Both the position numbers and the translations under genes were made by a program. The notes under the pieces were generated by a model. The model did not search any database, was not told where the DNA came from, and was given only the letters and a program-made list of their open reading frames with translations. A DNA stretch of 64,000 nucleotides from Rhyacophila brunnea (lineage: Eukaryota; Arthropoda; Insecta; Trichoptera; Rhyacophilidae), in NCBI GenBank assembly GCA_022495005.1, contig JAGYXB010000367.1, positions 62,001-126,000 of the forward strand, in the 5' to 3' direction. Positions 48,175 through 58,889 of the stretch are shown one piece after another. Numbering within the stretch: position 1 is the stretch's first letter; each line of letters opens with the position of its first letter.

Positions 48175-48781
48175 GTACTTGGGTGCCACGGTTTCCGATG
48201 ATGGTGGTATTTCTAGTGAGCTTGGAATCCGCATGGGTGTGGCGGGCTCTGCGTTCAACCAACTTGGAGTCGCATGGAGGTCAAGTCTGTATTCTGTGAG
48301 GACCAAATGTCGTTTGTTTAACGCGTGCGTGCTACCTGTGCTCCTGTATGGCTGTGAGACATGGCATCTTACTAAGCTTCAAGAGTCTCGGCTTTTGAGC
48401 TTTGAGAATCGATGTCTCCGCAGAATCTTAGGGGTACATTGGTACGACCGCGTTACAAACATCCGAGTTCGTGAGCAGACACAACAGCCTTCGGTGATTG
48501 AAGTTATCACGAAGAGACGATTCACGTGGCTGGGACATGTATTCCGGATGCCGCCAAAGAGTGCGGCACTTCGTACCCTTGTGGCACAGCCTCAAGGGTT
48601 CCGTCGCCGTGGCCGGCCCTCCCTCACCCTGCAGCGATGCTACAAAAGCGACCTACGTGCTGCAGGTCTGACATGGCGGGAGGCACAGGAGTTGGCGATG
48701 GACCGAGGGAAGTGGCGCCAACTTGTGCTTCCCCTATGCCCCAACGTTGGGACGTGACAGGGTGAAAGAAGAGAAGAAGAA
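48175..48781 (+). mobile_element. 5'-truncated non-LTR retroelement 2
   Basis: A separate insertion of a different element, with a 12-bp direct repeat TAAAACTTACAA on both sides (48163-48174, 48782-48793). It begins inside the polymerase tail (Y-L-G-A-T-V) and ends in a gaagagaagaagaa tail 24 bases after the stop codon. It is GC-rich compared with its flanks, which suggests a relatively young insertion. Confidence 0.88.
48176..48757 (+). pseudogene. Reverse transcriptase thumb/tail of retroelement 2
   Basis: A single open frame of about 193 codons without stops: YLGATVSDDGGISSELGIRM, LFNACVLPVLLYGCETWHLT, FENRCLRRILGVHWYDRVTN, RRFTWLGHVFRMPP, RRRGRPSLTLQRC, and LTWREAQELAMDRGKWRQLV, to a stop at 48755-48757. 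These are the post-catalytic blocks of RTE-like polymerases. There is no start codon; the frame enters from the truncated 5' end, so it is not a functional gene despite being open. Confidence 0.85.
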
Positions 48782-48799
48782 TAAAACTTACAACTAAAA

Positions 48800-49930
48800 G
48801 TTTAGTTCAAATTATATTAAATACCCTCAATCGATAGTACCTATATTTATTTTTTTCTAATTAATGCCAGCTGTAAACCTTGCAAAAAAATAATATTAAA
48901 TAAAAATGCAGTGCCTAAATCCGACACTTAATAAATTTTAATTGCTACTAAAATGAAATAAAAAAATCCGCTTGCACCCGCAATGAATATTCCAAATTCG
49001 AAATTCATCGTTCCATTTTATATTGTCTTATCTGCATAGGCGGAGCGCCAATTAAAATCGAATTAATCCCAAGAGATGGCACTGGGAGCGAGGAGTTGTA
49101 ATTTCAGTTAGCCGTGACGCGAACCCTCGAGCATTATAAATGACGACATTATTGGCGATCAGTGGCCTAACGACGGGATGGTAGCGATCCTCAAGTTTTC
49201 ACCGAATCAGCGGAAAATTAATTAAAAACATCAAAATTTCCTCATTTTTTCTGTAAGCACCCACTCATTCTGTAATTAAATATAAACCTCTGGATCCGAC
49301 CAACCAACCAGGCTACGCTGCTTAGATACATAATATTATATAACGATGGTACCTATTATAAAAAGGGACTAGGTGTATTATAGCGACCATTCGCGGTCAC
49401 GCTGTTGTCCATTAGGAGTTTTCTTATTCTTATTCTTTGGTGATCTATTATGGTTTAGTTTAAGCAGAGTTTAATTGATTTTTAAATACTAACCAGCACC
49501 AGCACCATCTGTAATGTGTAGTCTAATTTCAATAAAAACAATTGTTGAAGTTGAAAGTATGACTTTCAACAAATTACAAAAAGGAATGTTGAACTTTTTC
49601 AATGCTTCAATAATATTCTATTATGGAATTTTTCTATCCAAGTGTAGAATCAATATATCTATGTTTTATTATTATAATAATATTTAGAATCTACAGGGCT
49701 CCGCGATAATTTGAAAAAGCGACAACTTAAAACCACCAATTTGAAAAAGGTTTGAAGAAACGTATTTCTAAATAATTAAGTATTCTAAAATTTTAAGTAA
49801 AAATCGAAGAATACAGTCGTTAGTAATGAACGTCAACGGACACGACGCACTGTTATTAATTGTGTTTAAAATTTTGACAATTTATTGATATAAAGTGTGT
49901 ATGTATTGGCCTGTCCAATATCTTTAGGCA
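48800..49930. other. Spacer with a GC-rich island at 49020-49210
   Basis: 49020-49210 is GC-richer and contains homeodomain-like AATTAA/TAATCC and GATA-like (cttatct) sequences, but no coding frame. It may be a conserved regulatory element; I see nothing else here. Confidence 0.25.
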
Positions 49931-50014
49931 AAAGGTATATTGAAAGGTTACATGTAAGTTGTACGTATGCAGTTCATCATGGGACACTTATTCGTGCGCC
50001 GCACTACGTGAAAC

Positions 50015-50302
50015 ATGAGTTCGTATAACATTTTATTAAATGACGAGTTCTTCGTTAAATATTTCACGGTGGAATACATTTGTGCGTATCTTACAAAATG
50101 CGGCGATAGTTTGCAAATAGTACTGTTCCAATTAGATTCTACCACCCCCTTTGAATTGGTTGAATACCTAAAGCTGGACTTTGAGAATTTCACTCGAAAA
50201 ATAATTTTAAATACCTTAAACTTCGACTTAGCCAATTCCGCGAGAATTTTTGAGATCAATACTTATCTGGTACTTAATCATTTGAAAACGCGAAAGTTTT
50301 AG
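50015..50302 (+). other. 95-codon open frame crossing from the P1 arm into the insert
   Basis: The frame begins in the terminal arm (M-S-S-Y-N-I-L-L-N-D-E-F-F) and continues 54 codons into the extra internal segment (PFELVEYLKLDFENFTRK, ending in LKTRKF). No known domain was recognised. It is in arm sequence that is repeated elsewhere, so a real protein is doubtful. The later part of the insert has a second, GC-richer patch (50660-50750) with no clear frame. Confidence 0.2.
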
Positions 50303-50753
50303 TTTTGTACAGCGGTTCTTCAACGGAGGCCCTGAATTTTTTTCGGACTTTTATTTCTATCGATCGTTGGTTTCTAAAGCTCACTCGTGGCTACTCCGCG
50401 TGCTCCTTAAGAATAATTGTGTATTTTCAATGACAATTTATTTGAATTACGTGAACTTTTGATTGATTGTGAACTTTCGTGGATTTTGACATTTGTCTTG
50501 ACGTTGTGTAATAATAAAATAATTAATTCTGTGAACTATAAACATCCCTTCTGACTATAAATAAACTAAATTGTGAACTAAGTGTAATTGAGAACAATAT
50601 ATGGACCTATTTAAATTTTCGAAGAATTTAATTTTGAAAACCTATATGGTTACTTCCTTCCATGAGACCATGGCCTGCTACTCCACAACGATGGACCTCC
50701 ACTTCTAAACCCCAGAGCTAGCCGAGGAGAATTTGGAGGCACCTCATCTGGCC

Positions 50754-50777
50754 CCTAACCTAACCTAACCTAACCTA
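50754..50777 (-). repeat. CCTAA telomere-type array in P1 copy 2
   Basis: About five tandem CCTAA units (cctaacctaacctaacctaa and onward), at the same place relative to the right arm as in copy 1. Confidence 0.85.
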
Positions 50778-50949
50778 GTAAAGACATCTCCACATGTTGT
50801 AGCATACGTACAAATATACTCCACGGTGAAATGTTCAACGAAGAACTCGTCATTTGTTACACGAACTCATGTTTCACGTACTGCGGCGCACGAATAATTG
50901 TCCTGCGGTGAACTGTTTACGTACAAATTTCCGGATACGATATTGAAAT

Positions 50950-52370
50950 AACTAACTACCTAATCAAAACTTTCACCTGAAGTGCTTGCTGACTATAGGT
51001 ACACTTTGAGTCGTGACGGCGTTTTTAGTCTTTTTAAAAGGCTGCTGAACACTACTTTGTCTCGGTATGTTAACAGTTTTCTCTTTTACGCATCTATTTT
51101 CTAATTGTTCTAACTGGTCCATAATATTGTGTATGTCAGGTAAGGATTCCTTGAGATTCTATAAAATGTCTCAAGTGTTCCTCGAAACAAAAACGGTTGA
51201 GAATCACTGATCCAAAGACTGAACTGGGTGACTACAATTTACTACAATGAACAAGAAAAAATATATTCAGTTTGATTTTTAATGTTTAGAACCTTTTGTT
51301 TGATACTTTGGAAAATAGGTCATCAATTAAAACAGCATAAAATCCATACCAAAAGGATAGATTAAAGGATTTTTACAGGTCACTTAACGTCGAGTAACTG
51401 AAATTTTTAAAAGGGTTGTCAATTTAGCAACATTAAAAAGCATAGCCAATTACTCGGCGAAGCATTTAATATAATTCAGAATTTTAAAAAAAACCTTTTT
51501 ACTCAAAGATAGCTATAAGGTTTTTAGATCTAACTAAGCTTACTTTTACGTATTTGAAGTTTTTTACGTCGTTTTGTATTAATTTATAAACTATTAATGT
51601 AAATATATCTATCAAATGATGTACACGAGCATATTATAAAAGATGCTTTCAAATTTTACTGCTAGAGAAGGATTAAATAATATGTCAAGTTGGCAAAATT
51701 TTTGATTTAATAAACCATAGTTGACGATACACCAGGACAATTCGCAGCGCTGTCGACATCACATATTCGACCTAGAAAAAAGAGCCACTAAGATCTAATT
51801 AGGAAATGCATTGGTGAGATTACAATACAACTCTGATGCTTTCAAAACTCACTGTTTCACTGCTACTATTTTAATACTGTTTGACTACCATCATTGGATC
51901 TCACGATCTGTCATAATGTTAGAAACGTAAAATAATATTTTTTCACATCGCACTATCTATCGGACTAATAAAATACCTAATATAAACTGATTGCCCGTAA
52001 GCTTTGTTTAATTTATTACAAATCATTATTTTATTATATATTATACATTATAATATATTATATGATACATCAAATTTATTACAAAAGGATGAAGGTACCG
52101 GTTCAAAAAGTGTGCGAACACAAATAGGTACCTACGTTTTAATAATATCAAGATTTGACGTCACTATTATAAATTCATTGTTAAGGTTCACAAATAAAAA
52201 ATAATTGTATTATGGACATTTAATTTTTTAACAAATTTAATTTTTGAGAAAATATTAATATCGATATTTTTTTATTATATGAGTTTATGACTGAGTATTT
52301 GCCACATTTATAATATGTCAAAAATTTATTTTATAAACAATAATCATGGATTGCTGCAAAGGAAACGCTT
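50950..52370. other. AT-rich spacer, nothing recognised
   Basis: No gene, RNA or repeat partner could be supported. Confidence 0.3.
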
Positions 52371-52379
52371 ATTCTTTTT

Positions 52380-52689
52380 GGTAAATGTGCCGCAGCTGCC
52401 GTCATGATATTTTAAGAGATATAATAGACCAAACCAAACCTAACCTAACCCAACATAGCCTAACCTAATCTAACCTACCCCAACCTAATATTACCTCAGA
52501 TAATCTTAGTTTGTGATAATGATGCATCAAAATGTATGAGAATTTCAAATTTTCAATTAACGATTATTGGATCAAAAAGCCGATGCGCCGACAGAAAAAG
52601 GTATTTATTATAATTGTCTACATGGAATAAACTGTTTTCGTAAAAAAAATATCATAAAAGCTCATGACGGCATCTGCGGCACAATTACC
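52380..52689. mobile_element. Palindromic element P3 with CCTAA core
   Basis: The left end ggtaaatgtgccgcagctgc and the right end (reverse complement ggtaattgtgccgcagatgc) are inverted, and both continue into gccgtcatga. A long degenerate CCTAA tract fills 52429-52490. The flanks ttcttttt (52372-52379) and ttcctttt (52690-52697) match at 7 of 8 positions, a weak possible duplication. The termini are unrelated to P1 and P2. Confidence 0.65.
52429..52490 (-). repeat. Degenerate CCTAA array in the P3 core
   Basis: About ten CCTAA-like units, several with one substitution (cccaa, catag, cctaatc). Confidence 0.8.
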
Positions 52690-52699
52690 TTCCTTTTAA

Positions 52700-53450
52700 A
52701 CGATTAATAATTCTGGTTGTAAAACGTACCTATCTTATGTATGTTAGTTTTGTTACCTTAATTGAAGAATAATAAAATGAATGTAGGTATCATTTAATTT
52801 TAAAGTTTAACATAATAAACCCGACGATAAATAGTATTAATATATAATTAAATGTACCATGTACTTCAGTGTATCATACAACGCACGTACCTATGAAATT
52901 AATTGAATTATAATGCCCAGCCCTAATATTATGACCCTCTTAAAGTTACATATTATATTTAGACTGCCTTTGATAACGTTACGTAATTTCTTACTAACTC
53001 AATAGGTAACCGTTATCATCAGCTTCTATTGATCACCATCAACCAGTGACATCCCTAGACAAAATGCCGCCCCAATTTTTATACAGTATTTTTATCATCC
53101 TTTCACTACACTACGGATCAGTGTTTAAACTAATCTTGTGTAAATAAATTCAATGTTTCAAAGTACCTACCCTACAAAAATAATAATATATGTCATTGTT
53201 TTATACAACGGAAAACATTTCTCTCGCTTATGCAATATTATACTTTATTACATTAAATTTTAGGGTAAGGTCAAAACACTCATAAATACTTTCCGACAAT
53301 ATTTTTGATGTGCACATTTTCATACGTTGTTATGGTATAGATAATATACTCGTAGCATAGGTCATTGATTGTTTTATTATTTAAAAATACATAACATTGG
53401 TACGTAGAAGTCAGGTTAAACAAGAATATACCTATTATGAACTAAGTAGG
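52700..53450. other. AT-rich spacer, nothing recognised
   Basis: No features could be supported. Confidence 0.3.
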
Positions 53451-53460
53451 TAGGTATACC

Positions 53461-54038
53461 CATGGCCTCCACAAGAGGGGGGCCCCGCGTGACGGGTCGA
53501 CCAGATAAATGAGATAAATATACATCTTAAATTTTCTCTAATAGCAAAAAAAGGGACTTACTTCGGACTTATTGCCATTTTAAAATATATTCGTCTCTGT
53601 TCTGGCAGAACACACTAACTGGAGAAAGTTTTGAGTAATTTGACTTTGAAGTTGTTAAAATGTTTGAAATGGTCTATCATGTGAGTTTATTAAGTAATCG
53701 TAAAAAGGATGACTTTAAAATAAAGACTGTTTATTTATTAAGAAGGTTTCCAGACGGAAAAGTTTGAAATAAGGAACATTTTGGTATAACTAACTCACTA
53801 TGTCATTTTTTCGAATTAGTGTCTTCTGCCAGAACAGTGACGATGGTTGTTAAGACGTGTTGAATAATACTCGACAACTCCATAATTCGATAATCGCTAA
53901 CTTACACTGAAGTTTATTTGACCTCAAACAAATATAAACAATACTGGAGAGCGTCAGACTGCCTTTAACAATAGCAATAGGTAGGGGGCCCACCCAATAT
54001 CCTGGCCTGGGGGGCCGCTTAAAGATGTGGGGGCCATG
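53461..54038. mobile_element. hAT-like MITE of the G family, copy 2
   Basis: The left end CATGGCCTCCACA and the right end TGTGGGGGCCATG are inverted. An exact 8-bp direct repeat GGTATACC flanks it (53453-53460, 54039-54046). It shares subterminal blocks with 13699-14099 and with the 3' region of the decayed hAT at 43390-43665. An inner inverted-repeat segment (53597-53837) has no counterpart in copy 1. Confidence 0.82.
53597..53837. mobile_element. Inverted-repeat element nested in the G-family MITE
   Basis: CTGTTCTGGCAGAACACACT at the left and its near-complement (agtgtcttctgccagaacag) at the right bound a 241-bp segment missing from the sister copy. No target duplication was seen, so it could also be part of the original element lost in copy 1. 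Confidence 0.45.
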
Positions 54039-54049
54039 GGTATACCTAT

Positions 54050-54880
54050 TGATTTATTTCAAAGAACTTCTCGTCCTCAAAGAAGTCCTCGACTTTTTAA
54101 AATTCATTTACACCTTTAATACCACCGAAGTGAAAAAATATGTGAGGCATCTATTAATTCTTGTAAAATCTACCATGTCTTCATACATCCGACTTCATGG
54201 GATGTTAGTGTGTATGTGTAGATATGCTTTAAAGTTACTTAGACAAATCTGAACAAATAAATTATCGCTGAAGTATGTAAGTTCAGTATGGTGAAAGTTC
54301 GCTTGTTAGCCGCATCGTGTGGCAACTTAAGTAATTACTCTCGCCTTATTAAATGCAACGTTCTCAACTCAAAACACAACGGTTAAAAGTAAACAAAATA
54401 AAAAGGCCTTCAGAAATATATTAATTTCACATGTTGTGTAATGGTTTTGGTATATTTTAATTTATAATTTTACTACATACTGATCGTGTACTTCAGGGCT
54501 GTTTCATAAAAAAATTTTCTTCTTATATTTTATTATTATTTAGGTAAAGTAATGCCTCAGTAGAGGTTCATAATTTATTAATAATTGTTGTGATTTAGGT
54601 ACTCTGCACAGGTATCATTAATTTATTACAATTGTGTACAAACAAAGTTACGCACTTTATAGACTACATTGGGAATAATCTTGTGCATTCATTTTATATG
54701 GACCGATTCAATCATTGATTTTTATCTCTTGCATAATCATGATATTTGCATGATTACATTAACAGTAGGTACCTATTTTAATATTACATTATTTGAAAAA
54801 CAGTTTTACAAATCACCATTGTTTATAGATAGATAGATCAAATACACCTAAGTAAAAAAAGCCTCCCCAAATTACCAACT
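54050..54880. other. AT-rich spacer, nothing recognised
   Basis: No features could be supported. Confidence 0.3.
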
Positions 54881-54889
54881 TAAAACTTT

Positions 54890-55160
54890 GTCGTAACGAG
54901 CTTTCGTCACGTTGTAGTTAAGAAACAGGCGTCATGTAGCGTCTCGGGCGTCGCGGCGGCGGCCAGCGGTTACCTGCTGATTTATTCGTTAAATTTTGGC
55001 GGGAAATCACCTGGCTCAACCCTGCGAAGCCCGAGGCCGAAACCAAAAGGCAATTTCGCGTGATTTATAAGCGAGCGAGCGAAATTTCTGGAAATTTCCG
55101 ACGGCTGAGTTAAGATTCGCGGGCGTGATGTTCTCCAAACTGCAACTTGGATCTCCCATA
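54890..55160. promoter_or_regulatory. Strong GC/CpG-rich island, candidate regulatory element
   Basis: The most GC-rich block of the window (for example gtctcgggcgtcgcggcggc near 54940), between AT-rich flanks. It has no repeat partner. One plus frame is open for about 60 codons without a start, and its peptide resembles nothing known to me. It could be a conserved enhancer, a distal promoter or an unrecognised exon. Confidence 0.3.
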
Positions 55161-55529
55161 AATCTGATATGTGAAGTTCGTGGCGTTTCTAAAAGTGCAT
55201 ATTACATTGCGGCATCTTTGCCGCACTCGACTTTCATTCTAAATCTCTTACTTAAATTCAAATCTATACTACTTACGTAAATAATCCTTCATATGCAGCG
55301 TCTGTTTTATATCATTCTGAGAAAAATTTATCTACTCATTTTACAGTACTACATACAGTTACTTCACAAATTAACCAATAGTGAACTAACTATTCAACAC
55401 ATTACTTTTTACAAGATAAACTAAGAAAAAGCCCTCAACTTTGAACGATTGTTTTAGCACAATAAAACGTAAGAAAAAAACCTGTTAAAAAACGAAATTA
55501 TTTTCTTTAGTATTATTTTTAAATTCCTT

Positions 55530-55645
55530 TTATTTTGTTAACTGTCAATTTATGGTGGAACTGCCTCAGAGGGACTCTTATTTACTAAAGTGGAATAAGT
55601 ACTACAAAAAAATGCGTTTTATTAAATCAAACAACAATATTATTT
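55530..55645 (+). repeat. Short repeat shared with 44120-44220
   Basis: Contains aaagtggaataagtactaca followed by aaatcaaacaacaa, as at 44129-44180, with the tcaatt-atggtggaa block inverted relative to that copy. Confidence 0.45.
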
Positions 55646-55649
55646 TTTA

Positions 55650-56890
55650 GTATTCGCAGGTGAAAATCTTTAAAAAAATGGTCACGAATTTGATACTGAC
55701 AACAAAATATTTGGGCTGGATGAGTTAAAAAAATAAAGATATTAATTTCTTGAGAACTCTCCAGATTCTTGAGAAATCAATAAACTAATCTCGAATTTTC
55801 GAGAGAAAAAATTCTAATTATTATTCACGAATCTCGAGAAAACCGAAAAAAAACGATATATAAATCACAAGCTCCACTAACAACAATACGTAAATCGTAG
55901 ACTATATTATCTTTTTCCAGATCCGTAGGTAAATTTTTATCCAAAAAATATCATATCTCTCAATTTTAGTCTACATCTCTACACACTTGCCTCGTACCCT
56001 CACTTTATTTAATTTAACCTAGCGTTCCAATTTCAAATATAAACAAAATTTAGAGCGATAATTTGCCTAGCCAATCGTAGGAAATCATTTTTGGGGTCGT
56101 ATATTCAAACTTGGAATGTAAACAGGGCCGCACTTAACGACTAAAGTATCCGCTAAACTTTCTTATTGCATTCTAAATCACATGCAGCCAACGATATGAA
56201 TAATATTTCTTTGCGGCTCTGGAAGTTGTTCACGGTTGCTTACAGTGGCGTGCGCTCCTGGCTCGGTCACGATTATAATAATCCATACTATCGACATGTT
56301 GTTTCAACTTGTTTCTGACGCATTATTTTGACTGAAAATCAATTTGTTGAATGACATAATCGAATTAAATAAACGTGTGCAGTCCTGATTTAAAATTTAA
56401 ACTTTACTGATAACTACATTTTTTTTCTTTACTCAGTTTTCAGGCGTAGCTTGATCGCAACATTGTTGAGGTAGAGGTAGAGGTATTTCAGAATACTTTT
56501 TGATTGTTTATTAGCGTCACTCGATATTCGGGTGGACAAACCCTACCGTATCTCGACGTAATGTTTTTTTTTTATTATTAAAAATAACCTCATACTAATT
56601 TAAGTTTTGTACTAGGTACTCCATTTCAATCATTTTTTGCAAACCGAGTTTTGCCTTTCGGTATCTCGTCACTAATCACTATGCATACTCATCAATGGCA
56701 TACACTGACACAGAATATTAGTTACTTCTCGTTTATATACCAAACTTACACATTACAATATATTATCGTCGACACATTATTATTAACTAAATAAGTGTTG
56801 GTAATTAGAAGTGGTTGGAATTTACATAATATATACTCAATATTAATACATTGCTTACTAAGATGACATTATTATAATGTTGATAGATTA
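55650..56890. other. AT-rich spacer, nothing recognised
   Basis: A weak GC-richer patch near 56090-56280 has no frame or partner. Nothing else was recognised. Confidence 0.3.
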
Positions 56891-56899
56891 TTGATAATA

Positions 56900-57370
56900 A
56901 TTACAAGATAAAAAGAACTTTTTATATACAACGTTTTTAAATTTTCTGTTCAATTATTATGCTCAATATGCTCAAACTTGTACTTGGTATGAAGTAAATA
57001 AATAACAAACAAACAAACAAATATAGAATACTGAAATGTCATTTTGATTTCCATAGTAACCCACGTATATATTAATAATTTTGTTGCTAGGACCACCCAC
57101 TTAGCAACCAATAATAGTGGATTGGATTACGGATTTCTTCCGAAATAACTTTTCATACAAAACAGAATTAACTGAAAATTAATTCAATTCTACTTAAATA
57201 TGACTAAAGGTATTAAAAGAATGCATTGGCATTGTGTTCTGACATATGTATTCTAAAAGTTTCAAATGTCTAGCTAGTCGGGAAGTTAGTTAAAAATCGA
57301 TTGCAAGATTTGTACTGGATAAACAACCACCGGACAAATAAGAATAAGAGCTAATAAAAACGTTGAAAAA
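56900..57370 (+). repeat. Interspersed repeat D, copy 4
   Basis: Collinear with copy 1 over its whole length, and the closest to it. The internal hairpin arms gttgctagg and cttagcaac are kept around a different loop. Confidence 0.75.
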
Positions 57371-57449
57371 ATGATAAAGATCCCATAGAATTAAAATAGG
57401 CCATTTTAAAACATTTAAATATTACAGACTAATATTGTCTAAATTTTCC

Positions 57450-57580
57450 TCATCTTCTTCTTCTTAGGCCTTGTTCGCCTCATAACTGGAGTATAAATAT
57501 GGGCACTACACAGCGCCTCCAAGAATCCTTCTTCTTCGCCAGTCTTTTTGCGTCATTCCAGGTCATAGGCTGTTAAGATT
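57450..57580 (-). pseudogene. Non-LTR reverse transcriptase extreme C-terminus
   Basis: The minus strand reads TWNDAKRLAKKKDSWRRCV near 57560-57504, the W-x-x-A-K-x-L-A-x-D-R-x-x-W-R-x-x-V end block of RTE-like polymerases. A stop and a gaagaagaag tail follow. Only the last ~20 residues are recognisable. Confidence 0.45.
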
Positions 57581-57589
57581 GGACATAAG

Positions 57590-58670
57590 TAGTGAACACT
57601 AAACTTTGTCAGACTTGTTTTCATTGAGCTGAGAATACAATTTGAAAATGGTGTTGGTTAGTTTTTTTAAATTTAATTAAACCCTGTCTCTAAACCATAA
57701 TAGTTTTGGTATGCTATGGGCGATCCGACAAAATTAGTGCACACTTTTTCAGTCATACTTATTTGTTTTCGTTGAATTAAGAATACATATCACAAGTGAG
57801 TTAGTTTTTTGAAATTCATTAAGCCCTGCTTAAACTAAACCATAATCGATAAGAAATACTCATCTGTCTATAATATAGATATTTTATAGATAAACGATTT
57901 TTTTTTTTAGTATTATCAACTATGGCTTGGACTAAGCAGGGTTTTATTGAATTTTAAAACAAATACGCTTAACTAACAAAGTTTATGAAAACGAGGATTT
58001 TCATACTATAACTCTTCTAAAATATCTACACCACTGGATTTTTCTTTTATTTACATCCATAATATCTTACATTTTGTCTTATTGCAACTGCCATACCGCC
58101 GAAAAGGCGACACTCGCAATTCTGTTTCTTTTTTTTATTTTGATATTTTTACAGCTCCGACTTAGAGTAAAGTTTAAAAGATAAGTTGTTTTAAATTCAA
58201 ATAGAATCAGAAAATATAATAATTACATTTTGAGGGAGAACTTCTTCTCGACAACGACCAATAAAAAGTTTACTTTCGTTTAAGAATGCAACGCTATGAT
58301 TTTACATTTATTAGCTAATTTAGTTAAATTTAGCTCCAAGACATTTTTCATCGCAGACAACCCATGCAAATGGAGATTTTAGGGTACCATTTTGTACATT
58401 TTTAAAACCTCAGAGTTAACACTGATGCATTCTAGTGGAGCCATTAAATTTAACCATGAATAGGCAGTTATGACTTTTTCTATTGCGAAGCAATATGCAG
58501 AGGTAGCATCGACATTACATAATGTATACACCACTTCCTCTACCTCGCCACCCCTTCCATTTTAGATTGTTTCATGCAGAAAACTATCGAACCTCACGCT
58601 TATATAGTATTTTTATACTGGATTATAGAATGATCGAAATGTTCTAAAATAACTAGTTACATACTATAAT
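57590..58670. other. AT-rich spacer, nothing recognised
   Basis: No features could be supported. Confidence 0.3.
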
Positions 58671-58685
58671 TAATTTTAAAAATTC

Positions 58686-58876
58686 GGTACTGTTCGGTTA
58701 TGAGGAATACAGCGGAAAACACATTTTGAAAATTCCCGATATACCGGATTATTTGTTAGTATGGGTTAGTTTAGGGGTTAGATTAGGTTTGGTTAGGTTA
58801 ACCTAACAAATAATCCAGTATATCGGCTTTTTTAAAAATGTGTTTTCCGCTGTATTCCTCATAACTGAACAGCGCC
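58686..58876. mobile_element. Palindromic element P2, copy 2, with TTAGG core
   Basis: Arms of about 73 bp as in 39012-39200 (ggtactgttcggttatgagg, and ctcataactgaacagcgcc). An exact 8-bp direct repeat AAAAATTC flanks it (58678-58685, 58877-58884). The core 58759-58806 is a degenerate TTAGG tract, so the core runs the opposite way to copy 1. The duplication length fits hAT. It has no coding capacity. Confidence 0.88.
58759..58806 (+). repeat. Degenerate TTAGG array in P2 copy 2
   Basis: Units such as gttag, tttagg, ggttag, ttaggt and ggttaggttaacc fill the loop. Confidence 0.8.
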
Positions 58877-58889
58877 AAAAATTCTTTGT

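Larger units (their letters stand above)
49946..50939. mobile_element. Palindromic element P1, copy 2, long form
   Basis: Same terminal arms as 10059-10456 but in opposite orientation: starts ggttacatgtaagttgtacg, ends acgtacaaatttccggatacg. A 9-bp direct repeat ATATTGAAA flanks it (49937-49945, 50940-50948). Between left arm and CCTAA core it has about 615 bp (50139-50753) that copy 1 lacks. It may be the fuller parental form or carry captured sequence. Confidence 0.82.

Noticed and set aside
48526..48765. 79-codon frame in the same region as retroelement 2
   Set aside because: Out-of-frame shadow of the polymerase tail.
50015..50302. Real 95-residue protein gene
   Set aside because: Its first half is terminal-arm sequence of element P1, present in inverted form elsewhere. 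It is kept only as an unassigned open frame.
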